Shown: in pieces, positions 17,466-25,529 of the stretch
Numbering within the stretch: the first letter of the stretch is position 1
How the letters are laid out: every line of letters begins with the position of its first letter
Source of the DNA: Sphingomonadales bacterium UBA2683
Lineage (GTDB): Bacteria; Pseudomonadota; Alphaproteobacteria; Sphingomonadales; Sphingomonadaceae
Length of the DNA stretch: 64,000 bases
Reading direction: 5' to 3'
NCBI GenBank assembly: GCA_002354635.1
Contig: DELZ01000003.1
Location: 186,001-250,000, forward strand
Notes under the pieces: generated by a model
Databases searched by the model: none
Seen by the model: only the letters and a program-made list of their open reading frames with translations
What the model was told of the DNA's origin: nothing
Translations under genes and position numbers: made by a program

Positions 17466-18677
17466 TTGAAACTGCTGACTTCCACCGATCGCTATCTGGC
17501 AAAATTGATAGCCCTGCCCCTGTTCAGCACATTGGTGATTGCAGCGATGCTGCTGGTGCTCGAAAAAATGCTGCGGCTGTTCGATTTTGTTGCTGCGGAA
17601 GGAGGTCCGGTCAGCGTGGTATGGCGGATGCTGGCCAACCTGATTCCCGAATATCTGTCTCTGGGCATTCCGATCGGTTTGCTGCTCGGAATCCTGCTGG
17701 CCTTCCGGCAACTCGCGCTCAGCTCCGAACTCGATGTTTTCCGCGCGGTGGGCCAGGGCTACGGGCGCCTGCTCCGGGTGCCCTACATGTTTGCGGTGGC
17801 GCTGATGCTCGTCAATCTGGCTCTGGTCGGCTTCATCCAGCCCCTGTCCCGCTATTATTACGAAGAGCTGCGCTTCGAATTGCGCTCGGGCGCGCTTGGT
17901 GCCTCGATCAAGGTCGGCGAATTCACCAATCTGGGCAACCGGATGACGCTTCGCATCGAGGAAAGCCGCGACAACGGGACCAAATTGAGCGGGATGTTCG
18001 TCCGCGCCGAAAACAAGAAGGGCCAAACCGTGTCGGTAACGGCCAAAAACGGACAGTTTCTGGCAACCGATGATCCCGATACGATCATCCTGCGCCTGAC
18101 CGATGGCGTGCTGGTCCATGACGCCCCCAATTACCAGAAGCCGCGGATATTGAGTTTCAGCAATCATGACCTGCCGATTGATTTGCCGAATATCGAATCC
18201 TTCCGGTCGCGCGGTGGCAAGAATCTGGAATATACGATACCCGAACTGGTGCGGGTCGGCAGCGACATCAAGCGCCCGGTGAACGAACGCAACGAAACGC
18301 GCTCCAATTTCCATTTCCGCATGGTCGAGGTGGTGATGATGTTGCTGATGCCGCTGCTGGCCGTCGCGCTGGCCGTTCCACCAAAGCGCTCGACATCTGC
18401 CCTTGGCGTCTTTCTGTCGATCGTGATGATCGTGACCTATCACAAGGTCAATGAATATGGCGAGGATATCGGCTCCCTGGGACTGGTGGATCCGATCATT
18501 GCCCTGTGGCTGCCCTTTTGCCTGTTCGCCGCGCTGATCATCTGGATGTACCATGTGGCCGCCCATGTTCCCGGTGGCCAGCCGATCGGAGCGCTGGAAA
18601 AGGCCTTCTCGAAATTCGGCGGGGTGTTCAAGGGGCTGCTCAGTTTCAACCGCAAACGCGCGATGATGAAGGAATAG
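17466..18677 (+). CDS. lptF: Lipopolysaccharide export permease LptF
   Basis: A 403-residue inner-membrane permease of the LptB2FG ABC exporter, which moves lipid A-containing glycolipid to the outer membrane. Three N-terminal membrane segments, a periplasmic beta-jellyroll domain (roughly residues 130-270) and three C-terminal membrane segments (VEVVMMLLMPLLAVALAVP onward). The TTG start at 17466 has GAGGGAGA upstream; the nearest upstream ATG is out of frame. lptG follows after 6 bases. Its placement inside a sphingolipid locus suggests the substrate may be a glycosphingolipid (inference). Confidence 0.92.
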   Translation: MKLLTSTDRYLAKLIALPLFSTLVIAAMLLVLEKMLRLFDFVAAEGGPVSVVWRMLANLIPEYLSLGIPIGLLLGILLAFRQLALSSELDVFRAVGQGYGRLLRVPYMFAVALMLVNLALVGFIQPLSRYYYEELRFELRSGALGASIKVGEFTNLGNRMTLRIEESRDNGTKLSGMFVRAENKKGQTVSVTAKNGQFLATDDPDTIILRLTDGVLVHDAPNYQKPRILSFSNHDLPIDLPNIESFRSRGGKNLEYTIPELVRVGSDIKRPVNERNETRSNFHFRMVEVVMMLLMPLLAVALAVPPKRSTSALGVFLSIVMIVTYHKVNEYGEDIGSLGLVDPIIALWLPFCLFAALIIWMYHVAAHVPGGQPIGALEKAFSKFGGVFKGLLSFNRKRAMMKE

Positions 18678-18683
18678 CCGGCC

Positions 18684-19772
18684 ATGGACTTTTTCCCCTC
18701 CCGCACGCTGGCCATCTACATGGCAAAAATGTTCATCATCCGCACGCTGGCGGTGCTGGCGCTGCTGGTACTGGTGCTGCAGGCGCTCGATCTGTTGGGT
18801 GAGAGCGGCAAGATTCTGGCCCATCCGGGCAATGGCGAGGCCGAACTGTGGACCTATGTCTCGCTGCGGGCACCACAGCTCATAGCCCGTTTTCTGCCCT
18901 TTTCGGTGCTTCTGGGCACGATCATCACGCTCGCGACCCTGAACCAGAATAGCGAGGTCATCTCGATGAAGGCAGGCGGCCTGTCCGCCCACCAGATTCT
19001 GGCCCCGCTGATCGTCGCCAGCATGGGCGTGGCCCTGCTCTCCTTTGTTTTCAATGAAACACTGGTCGCCCCCGCCACGGACCGCTTGTCACAGTGGGAG
19101 AAAGTGGATTTCGGTCCCATTCCGGCCGCAAGCAACATCCGCACCAATATCTGGGTCAAGGACGGCAACAATCTGATCAATGCGCGGACGGTGATCGGTC
19201 GAGGGGACAATGTTCAGTTGCAAGGGGTCACAATCTACAATCGCACCGCCAATGAACTGAACAGCCTTATGCACGGGGATGAGGCGCGGTTCACCGGAAA
19301 CGGCTGGCTCCTGACCAATGTCACCCGGTTCAATGTCAGCACCGGAAGCGAGGACAGAAATGCCGAATTACTTGTAGGCAATTCCATCAGGCCCGATCAG
19401 TTCACTCTAAGCAATGTCGACGCGGACAGCCTTTCGATTTTCGCGCTCCACGGAGCCATTGGTGAACTGGAGCAAGCGGGCCGCCCGACGATGAGCCTGA
19501 AGGCCGGCTGGTGGCACAAGATTTCGGGACCGATGTCGTCGATCCTGATGCCGCTGCTGGGTGCTGTCGCCGCATTCGGCCTGGCCCGCTCCGGACAGCT
19601 GTTCATCCGGGCCGTGATCGGTATGGCGCTGGGATTCGCCTATTTCGTGGCCGACAATTTCGCGCTCGCGATGGGCAATATTGGTGCTTATCCGGCTCTA
19701 TTGGCCGCCTGGGCACCATTTCTGCTGTTTTTCCTGATCGGGGAAACGGTACTGATCCGCACCGAGGAATAG
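18684..19772 (+). CDS. lptG: Lipopolysaccharide export permease LptG
   Basis: A 362-residue partner permease of LptF with the same layout: membrane segments at about residues 15-35, 55-80 and 98-120, a periplasmic jellyroll domain, then three segments near the C-terminus (MSSILMPLLGAVAAFGLA, FFLIGETVLI). ATG 18684 follows the lptF stop by 6 bases. It converges on the desaturase gene with 5 bases between stops, leaving no room for a separate terminator on either side. Confidence 0.92.
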   Translation: MDFFPSRTLAIYMAKMFIIRTLAVLALLVLVLQALDLLGESGKILAHPGNGEAELWTYVSLRAPQLIARFLPFSVLLGTIITLATLNQNSEVISMKAGGLSAHQILAPLIVASMGVALLSFVFNETLVAPATDRLSQWEKVDFGPIPAASNIRTNIWVKDGNNLINARTVIGRGDNVQLQGVTIYNRTANELNSLMHGDEARFTGNGWLLTNVTRFNVSTGSEDRNAELLVGNSIRPDQFTLSNVDADSLSIFALHGAIGELEQAGRPTMSLKAGWWHKISGPMSSILMPLLGAVAAFGLARSGQLFIRAVIGMALGFAYFVADNFALAMGNIGAYPALLAAWAPFLLFFLIGETVLIRTEE

Positions 19773-19777
19773 CGGCT

Positions 19778-20878
19778 TCAGTTTCTGCCGGCGCTGCCGC
19801 GCATGAGTCCCGTCACCAGCGTCCAGAGGCTGTCATGATCCGCCCGATAGAACGGAGACTCCTTTGGCAATTCGGCCGCTATGCGCCGGTGCGCCTCGCC
19901 CAGATTGTGATAGGGGACCCCCGGCAACAAATGGTGCAGCGCGTGATAACGCAGTCCGACCGGCGCCCATAGCGCTGGCAAAGTCCCCGGTGGCGGTACA
20001 TTGACGCTGTCGAGATATTGGCCGGTCACGGTCATTTCCCGACCGTCATTCTCCCAGAGATGCGCAACCAGGGTGCGAATCTGGTTCAATATGACGCTGC
20101 CGGACATGATGCCGAGGAAGATCAGAAAGGCGCGCATCGGTATCACGTCGATCGCCACCATTGCGATCAGGGCAATGGCCCAGATACTGGCTCCGGTTTC
20201 GCAGGCCAGCCAGCGGCGTCTCAGCTCGCCTTCTGCCGGCTTGCGGCGAAACTCGGGATTGATGATCAGGCCGGAATAGCGCTCGACCACGATTTTGCGC
20301 AGCGGCGGAATGAGCGCGGAAAGTGGCGACAGGATCGCATAGCGGAACAGCAAGGCGACCGGAGCCAGCGCCGCGACGACCACGAACAGCGGAACCGACC
20401 AGGGTTTCATCAACGCCAACGGCAGATATTCCGGATCTTCGACCGTGCCATATTTTTTCGTCCGGTGATGAATGCTGTGAATGCCTTCATACATGAAGGA
20501 TGGTATCAGCATCGGTACCCCGAACAGCGCGTTCCAGGCAAAATGGAAACCGGGCAAGGCATTGCGCCGGACATGGGTCAGTTCATGGATAAAACTGCCA
20601 GCCCGGTACAGGGCAATAATGGCGACCAGACCGCAGAGAATGGCCAGTCCCGTGGACTGGATGACGATCGCGCCGGCGAGCGCACCATAGCCGACCGCCA
20701 CGGAGGCAAGAAAATCGGCCCAGTAGACGGCGGGTTTGGGCGTATTGAGATCACGGGTGACCTTCGCGGCGGTCCGGATCAGATCATTGTCCTCGGGAAC
20801 TAGGAAAGGGGCCGCGCTTTGGCGCGAGTCAGCGGCCGCCTTCGGCGCATTTTCCGGAATGATGGTTGTCGAACGCAT
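19778..20878 (-). CDS. Membrane fatty acid desaturase/hydroxylase
   Basis: A 366-residue membrane di-iron enzyme with the three histidine boxes HELTH, HSIHH and HALHH and four hydrophobic segments. It would desaturate or hydroxylate an acyl or sphingoid chain at the inner membrane. The frame is open to 20992, but ATG 20878 (MRSTTIIPENAPK) has a plausible AGGTG upstream and removes a non-conserved leader. The location between lptG and the ceramide synthase-like gene suggests action on sphingolipid chains (inference); a general lipid desaturase is the alternative. Confidence 0.85.
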   Translation of the reverse strand: MRSTTIIPENAPKAAADSRQSAAPFLVPEDNDLIRTAAKVTRDLNTPKPAVYWADFLASVAVGYGALAGAIVIQSTGLAILCGLVAIIALYRAGSFIHELTHVRRNALPGFHFAWNALFGVPMLIPSFMYEGIHSIHHRTKKYGTVEDPEYLPLALMKPWSVPLFVVVAALAPVALLFRYAILSPLSALIPPLRKIVVERYSGLIINPEFRRKPAEGELRRRWLACETGASIWAIALIAMVAIDVIPMRAFLIFLGIMSGSVILNQIRTLVAHLWENDGREMTVTGQYLDSVNVPPPGTLPALWAPVGLRYHALHHLLPGVPYHNLGEAHRRIAAELPKESPFYRADHDSLWTLVTGLMRGSAGRN

Positions 20879-21020
20879 AAACACCTGCACAATCTTTGAA
20901 CCGCCTAGAGCAACATATCGTGGCGACATCATGGCAAGGACAAGACAGCAAAGCTGCTCATGCCCTTGACATTGCGCCGCGATTAACGTCACAGCCAGCC
21001 GTAAATACAGAAGGAAATAT

Positions 21021-22181
21021 ATGGTGGCCAGTCAGGATATAATGATTCAGCCTGTGACTACCAAGGCCCAGACAAAGCAGTTCATCGATATTGCCTATGA
21101 GCTAAACTCTGGTGACCCCCACTGGGTCCCGCCCCTGAAGTCCGAAGTTGCCAAGCTGATCAGCCCCGGCAAGAATCCGTTTTTCGAACATGCCCGGGTA
21201 CAGTTTTTTCTGGCGGTACGGCACGCGCGGGTAGTCGGGCGGATCAGCGCGCATATTGACGAACTGGCGCTGCAACAGCCGTCAGAACAGGGCATGGGCC
21301 CCGGCACCGGCAACTGGGGCCTGATGGAGGCAAGCGACGAGGCCGTGATGCACGCGCTGGTCCGCGCGGCCGAGCAGTGGCTGAGCGATCAGGGCATGAC
21401 CCGCGTGCTGGCACCGATCAGCCTGTCCGTCTGGGAAGAACCTGGGCTGCTGACGCGGGGCCATGACCATAGTCCGATGATCATGATGGGGCACCACAAC
21501 CCGGCCTATCAGCACTGGATCGAAAATCTCGGCTATACCGTAGCAAAGCGTCTGGTGACCTATGACCTGCCGGTCAAGGACGGCTTTCCGGAGCTGATCA
21601 ACCGCATCGTGGCTTCCGGAGTGCGCAACAAGAAACTGACAATTCGCAAGGTCGACAAGAAGCATTTTGACCGCGATGCGGCGATCATCATGGGCCTGCT
21701 GAACGACGCCTGGTCAACCAACTGGGGCTTTGTGCCGATGACCGACCACGAAATTGAACATGCCGGGAAAAGTCTCAAGCCTATTGTCCACGAGGCCCTG
21801 ATCCGCATCGCCGAACTCGACGGCGAACCCGTCGCCTTCATGATGACCCTGCCGAATATGAATGAAGTAATCCGCGGCCTCGGGGGCTCGCTCTGGCCTT
21901 TTGGCTGGGCCAAATTGCTCTGGTGGCTGAAATTCCCCAAGGCACAGTCGATGCGGGTGCCGCTGATGGGCGTCAAAAAGGAATTGCACAACAGCCGTCT
22001 GGCGAGCCAGATGGCCTTCATGATGATCGAATATATCCGCCGCGACGCCGTGGCCGATTTCGGTACCCGCTATGCGGAAATCGGCTGGATTCTCGAAGAT
22101 AATCAGGGAATGGTAGCAATCGCCGATGCGATCGGTGCGGACATAAACCGGGAATATCTGATCTACGACAAGGCGCTCTAG
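21021..22181 (+). CDS. GNAT-family N-acyltransferase, candidate bacterial ceramide synthase
   Basis: A 386-residue GNAT-like protein with the family-typical N-terminus (FIDIAYELNSGDPHWVPPL, KNPFFEHARVQFFLA) and acyl-CoA fold segments (AFMMTLPNMNEVIR, IGWILEDNQGM). This architecture matches the bacterial ceramide synthase class shown in Caulobacter to N-acylate the long-chain base. ATG 21021 has GAAGGAAA upstream. Its place 7 kb from spt, with only lipid genes between, supports the call. It is convergent with exonuclease III. An unrelated N-acetyltransferase role remains possible. Confidence 0.78.
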   Translation: MVASQDIMIQPVTTKAQTKQFIDIAYELNSGDPHWVPPLKSEVAKLISPGKNPFFEHARVQFFLAVRHARVVGRISAHIDELALQQPSEQGMGPGTGNWGLMEASDEAVMHALVRAAEQWLSDQGMTRVLAPISLSVWEEPGLLTRGHDHSPMIMMGHHNPAYQHWIENLGYTVAKRLVTYDLPVKDGFPELINRIVASGVRNKKLTIRKVDKKHFDRDAAIIMGLLNDAWSTNWGFVPMTDHEIEHAGKSLKPIVHEALIRIAELDGEPVAFMMTLPNMNEVIRGLGGSLWPFGWAKLLWWLKFPKAQSMRVPLMGVKKELHNSRLASQMAFMMIEYIRRDAVADFGTRYAEIGWILEDNQGMVAIADAIGADINREYLIYDKAL

Positions 22182-22217
22182 CCGCAATCCGGATCCGGTC
22201 ATTGGCCCGTCGGCGGA

Positions 22218-23006
22218 TCAGATATTCAGATCGACCCAGGCCGGCGTATGATCGCTCGCCTTCTCCCGGCCGCGATGCTCCTTGTCGACACCACAGCTCT
22301 TGAGGGTGTCAGCCGCCAGCGGACTGAGCAGCAAATGGTCGATACGGAAGCCCTGATCGCGTTGCCAGCCGCCGCTGCGATAGTCCCAGTAGGTCCAGAT
22401 TTTGCCGGCCGGATAGGTCACGCCAAGCGCATCGGTCCAGCCGTCGTTCAGCAGGCGCCGATAGCCCTGCCGGCTCTCCGGCTGCATCAGCGCATCGTCC
22501 TGCATCGCCTTGACCGAATAGACATCATTGTCGCGCGGGATAACATTATAGTCACCGGCCAGCACCGCTGGCACTTCTTCCGCCCGGATTTCGGCAGCCC
22601 GATCGCGCAGCCGTTTCATCCAACGCAGCTTGAAGTCAAATTTCGGGCCGGGATGGGGATTGCCGTTCGGCAGATAGATGCTCGACACCCGGACCTTCTG
22701 ACCGTCCTTGGCGCTGATATCGGCTTCGATATAGCGGCTGTGCTCGTCTTCCGGTTCGCCGTCCAGGCCGCGCTTGATCTCTTCCGGCACCTGGTCGCGC
22801 GCCAAAATGGCGACACCGTTGAAACTCTTTTGCCCGTGCCAGATCGCGCCATAGCCGATTTCCTCGAACTTGTCGGCGGGAAAGCCCTCGTCCTGGGTCT
22901 TGATCTCCTGGAGGCAGGCAACATCAGGCCTGGTCTCTTCGAGCCATTCCAGCAGCCGCGGCAGGCGCGCCTTGATACCGTTGATGTTGAAGCTGGCTAT
23001 TTTCAC
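22218..23006 (-). CDS. xth: Exodeoxyribonuclease III
   Basis: 262-residue AP endonuclease/3'-5' exonuclease of base-excision repair. Motifs are NINGIKARL (metal-binding Asn), CLQEIKTQ (catalytic Glu), GDYNVIP and SDHTPAW (catalytic Asp-His). GTG start, directly abutting the erpA stop. The family lengths and all catalytic residues are normal. Confidence 0.95.
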   Translation of the reverse strand: MKIASFNINGIKARLPRLLEWLEETRPDVACLQEIKTQDEGFPADKFEEIGYGAIWHGQKSFNGVAILARDQVPEEIKRGLDGEPEDEHSRYIEADISAKDGQKVRVSSIYLPNGNPHPGPKFDFKLRWMKRLRDRAAEIRAEEVPAVLAGDYNVIPRDNDVYSVKAMQDDALMQPESRQGYRRLLNDGWTDALGVTYPAGKIWTYWDYRSGGWQRDQGFRIDHLLLSPLAADTLKSCGVDKEHRGREKASDHTPAWVDLNI

Positions 23007-23357
23007 TTAGATAGAAAAGCTGGAACCGCAGCCGCAACCGGAAGCCGCATTGGGATTGGTCACCTGAAAGGCGCTACCGCCAAGCGATTCCACAAAATCG
23101 ACAGCGCTTCCGCGCACTAGGTCCAGGCTGATCCCGTCGACCACCAGGGTAACGCCGGATTCGTGGACCGCTACGTCATCATCCTCGATGCTGTCAGCGA
23201 GACCGAAACGATATTGGAAGCCGGAACAGCCCCCTCCTTCGACGGCCAGCCGCAGAATCGCGGCCTTGCCCTGCTTGCCGGCAATCACGGCAACGCGTTT
23301 TGCGGCATTGGGGGTCAGGATAATATCCTGTTCGATGGGTGCGAGGGCCTCATTCAT
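23007..23357 (-). CDS. erpA: Iron-sulfur cluster insertion protein ErpA (HesB/IscA type)
   Basis: A 116-residue A-type carrier that delivers Fe-S clusters to apoproteins. The three ligand cysteines are in GGGCSGFQYRF and in the C-terminal SGCGCGSSF. The start is ATG 23357 (MNEALAPIE); the open frame to 23432 runs through a terminator hairpin and is not coding. The stop abuts the xth start, so both are probably on one transcript. Confidence 0.93.
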   Translation of the reverse strand: MNEALAPIEQDIILTPNAAKRVAVIAGKQGKAAILRLAVEGGGCSGFQYRFGLADSIEDDDVAVHESGVTLVVDGISLDLVRGSAVDFVESLGGSAFQVTNPNAASGCGCGSSFSI

Positions 23358-23373
23358 GTTCTTAAGATAGGGA

Positions 23374-23414
23374 TAAACAAAAGGAGCGGCAAGCCTTAAG
23401 CTCGAACCGCTCCT
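23374..23414 (-). terminator. Rho-independent terminator after the M23 peptidase gene
   Basis: The 8-base stem arms 23382-23389 and 23407-23414 are perfectly complementary (AGGAGCGG/CCGCTCCT) with a further short inner stem, and read on the minus strand they are followed by TTTTGTTT. It separates the M23 peptidase gene from erpA, so erpA-xth has its own promoter or relies on read-through. Confidence 0.8.
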
Positions 23415-23447
23415 CCATGCACCCTCTCCCAAAGGTGTATTTATATA

Positions 23448-24182
23448 CTAATCCGCGGGGCCGCCCAATGCAACGCCGGAATTCAGCTTCTGCGCAACGA
23501 GAAAATCATTGGATTGCATGAACGGGATGGGATTGACCGCTTCGCCGGCGATACGCACTTCATAGTGAAGATGGCTGCCCGTCGAACGGCCGGTTGAGCC
23601 CATGAAGCCGATCAGGTCGCCGCTCTTGACGCGGGCATTCGCCTCGACATTGAGGCGCGACATGTGGCCAAAGCGGGTCTGGATGCCGTTGCCGTGGTTG
23701 ATCTCGATATATTTGCCATAACCATTCACCCACTGGGCGCGCCCGACAATACCGTCAGCGGTCGCATAAATGGGAGTGCCGATCGGCCCCGCCATATCCA
23801 GGCCCTTGTGATTGGCACGACGGCCTCTGAATGGATCGGAGCGGAAACCGTAAGAACTGGTCAAGGTGAAGTCTTTTACCGGCTTGCGGGAAGGAATGGT
23901 CAGTTTGACGGATTCCTGTTTGCCCTGACCGGACCAGCTATTGAAAATCATTTTGAAAGCGGGATCCGCTTCACCAAGGGCGCTTTCTGCGGCCTGGCTT
24001 TTGAGTACATCGACGGGGATACTGGAATCTGAAGCGGCTTCCGCGGTCGCGGCGGTAGAAAAAATCATTGCTGAACCAAGAAATGCAATGGCTGTGATCT
24101 TGCGCACAGATTTACGAAATAAAGCGACTATGTTTTCGGTCATAAAATGATCGAACCTTTGTTTGCGACCCATGAAATCCAT
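23448..24182 (-). CDS. M23 family (LytM) metallopeptidase
   Basis: A periplasmic zinc endopeptidase or amidase-activator acting on peptidoglycan. The catalytic zinc motifs are HKGLDMAG (HxxxD) and GSHLHYEVR (HxH), both intact, in a C-terminal domain of about 110 residues. The signal peptide lies around ITAIAFLGSAMIFSTAATAEA. The start is uncertain: candidates are 24182, 24173 and 24143 (MTENIVALF), none with a strong ribosome site; 24143 gives a signal peptide of normal length. The protein is 244 residues from 24182 or 231 from 24143. Confidence 0.88.
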   Translation of the reverse strand: MDFMGRKQRFDHFMTENIVALFRKSVRKITAIAFLGSAMIFSTAATAEAASDSSIPVDVLKSQAAESALGEADPAFKMIFNSWSGQGKQESVKLTIPSRKPVKDFTLTSSYGFRSDPFRGRRANHKGLDMAGPIGTPIYATADGIVGRAQWVNGYGKYIEINHGNGIQTRFGHMSRLNVEANARVKSGDLIGFMGSTGRSTGSHLHYEVRIAGEAVNPIPFMQSNDFLVAQKLNSGVALGGPAD

Positions 24183-24259
24183 GGCGTTAAATTTTTTGGA
24201 ACCTTTGTCCCCGTTGATCGTTTGCTGATCGAGGAGTGGTGTAAATTCATATTGGTTAA

Positions 24260-25057
24260 CTATTCAATACCGTAATAATATTCTCGGGTCAGACCGGCTG
24301 TCCGGCGCGCCGAGTCGTTGAATGGCGCCTTTAATCCGCCCTTGAAGTGGTTTTTTACCAGCGCTCTCCAATGGTCATGCGGTGCAAGATCGCGTATTTT
24401 GCAGTCAAATTCGAACCATTTTGTTCCGAAAAATACATGGTTGATTTCGTCCTGATAGATTCGGTTCAGCACCCTTGCCGTCAGATCGTCGCCCTGGCGC
24501 TTGAACCGCTCCACCGTCTCCGGCGTGACATCCAGTCCCCTGGCTTCGAGCACCATCGGAACGATCGCCAGCCGCGCCGAAACGTCATGCGCGGTGTTTT
24601 TGGCACTGTCCCAGAGACCGTCATGGGCCGGCAACGCACCGTAAAAACAGTCCATTGCCCGCAATCGCCGGTCGAGCAGCACGAAATGCATCGCTTCTTC
24701 CGCACCGACCCGCATCCAGTCATCGGTGAACGCGCGGGGAAATTGCGATCCGAACCGTCCGATCATGTCAAACGCAAGATCGATCGCGACAAATTCAATG
24801 TGCGCTAGCGCGTGAATCAGGGCGATGCGCCTTGGCACCGACGTACCGGTACCACGCCGTGGCATGTCGCGGGGCCGCATCAGCACAGGGCGCTCGGGCC
24901 GCGCGGGCATATCGGGCATGGTCTCGCCAAAATCGTGGGTAAGCCGTCCCAGCCGCCACTGCCGTTCGGCATGGCGTGCTGCCATCACCTTGGCGGCGGG
25001 ACTGGCGGTTTGCAACACGCGCAGCACCGCAGCCCCGACACCGGACTGCGCGTTCAT
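24260..25057 (-). CDS. DUF455 ferritin-like family protein
   Basis: A 265-residue helical protein of the ferritin-like superfamily. Carboxylate-histidine metal motifs are HALAHIEFVAIDLA (ExxH-like), GAEEAMHFVLL (EExxH) and IYQDEINHVFFG (DExxH). A di-metal centre is likely. The reaction is not established for DUF455. It is the last gene of the tgt-glnE-bcp run, 10 bases after the bcp stop. Confidence 0.85.
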   Translation of the reverse strand: MNAQSGVGAAVLRVLQTASPAAKVMAARHAERQWRLGRLTHDFGETMPDMPARPERPVLMRPRDMPRRGTGTSVPRRIALIHALAHIEFVAIDLAFDMIGRFGSQFPRAFTDDWMRVGAEEAMHFVLLDRRLRAMDCFYGALPAHDGLWDSAKNTAHDVSARLAIVPMVLEARGLDVTPETVERFKRQGDDLTARVLNRIYQDEINHVFFGTKWFEFDCKIRDLAPHDHWRALVKNHFKGGLKAPFNDSARRTAGLTREYYYGIE

Positions 25058-25067
25058 GTCGATGACG

Positions 25068-25529
25068 CTATGCTGTCTGGACAGCGGCCAGAACCTCTTC
25101 GGCGTGCCCCTTGACCTTCACTTTCGGCCAAGCCTTCAGGACGGTGCCATCGGGTCCGACCAGAAAGGTCGAACGGATGATCCCCATATAGGTCTTGCCG
25201 TACATTTTCTTTTCCGCCCAGACGCCGATTTTCTCGAGAAACTCGGTGCTCTCGTCCGAGGCAATATCGACCGTCAATTCCTGCTTGTTGATGAAATTCT
25301 GCTGCCGTTTCGGCGAATCGGCAGACATGCCCAGCACCGCGGCACCCGCTTTCTCAAATTCCGTCAACAGCGCAGAAAAATCCTTAGACTCCGTCGTGCA
25401 ACCCGGCGTGCTGGCTTTCGGGTAGAAGAACAGTACCAGCTTCTTGCCCGCATAGTCGGAAATCTTCACCGGACTGCCGTCCGGCGCCACCAGTTCCATG
25501 TCCGGAACCTTGTCACCCACATCGATCAT
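25068..25529 (-). CDS. bcp: Peroxiredoxin, Bcp/PrxQ type
   Basis: A 153-residue thiol peroxidase that reduces H2O2 and organic hydroperoxides in the cytoplasm. The peroxidatic Cys lies in STPGCTTESKDF. The second Cys five residues on, which many Bcp proteins use as resolving cysteine, is Lys here (CTTESK), and no other Cys is present, so it would work as a 1-Cys form. The start ATG overlaps the glnE stop (ATGA). Confidence 0.93.
   Translation of the reverse strand: MIDVGDKVPDMELVAPDGSPVKISDYAGKKLVLFFYPKASTPGCTTESKDFSALLTEFEKAGAAVLGMSADSPKRQQNFINKQELTVDIASDESTEFLEKIGVWAEKKMYGKTYMGIIRSTFLVGPDGTVLKAWPKVKVKGHAEEVLAAVQTA

Noticed and set aside
19778..20992. Desaturase start at the upstream end of the open frame (20992)
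   Set aside because: The extra 38 residues are not family-like and have no ribosome site; ATG 20878 is better supported.
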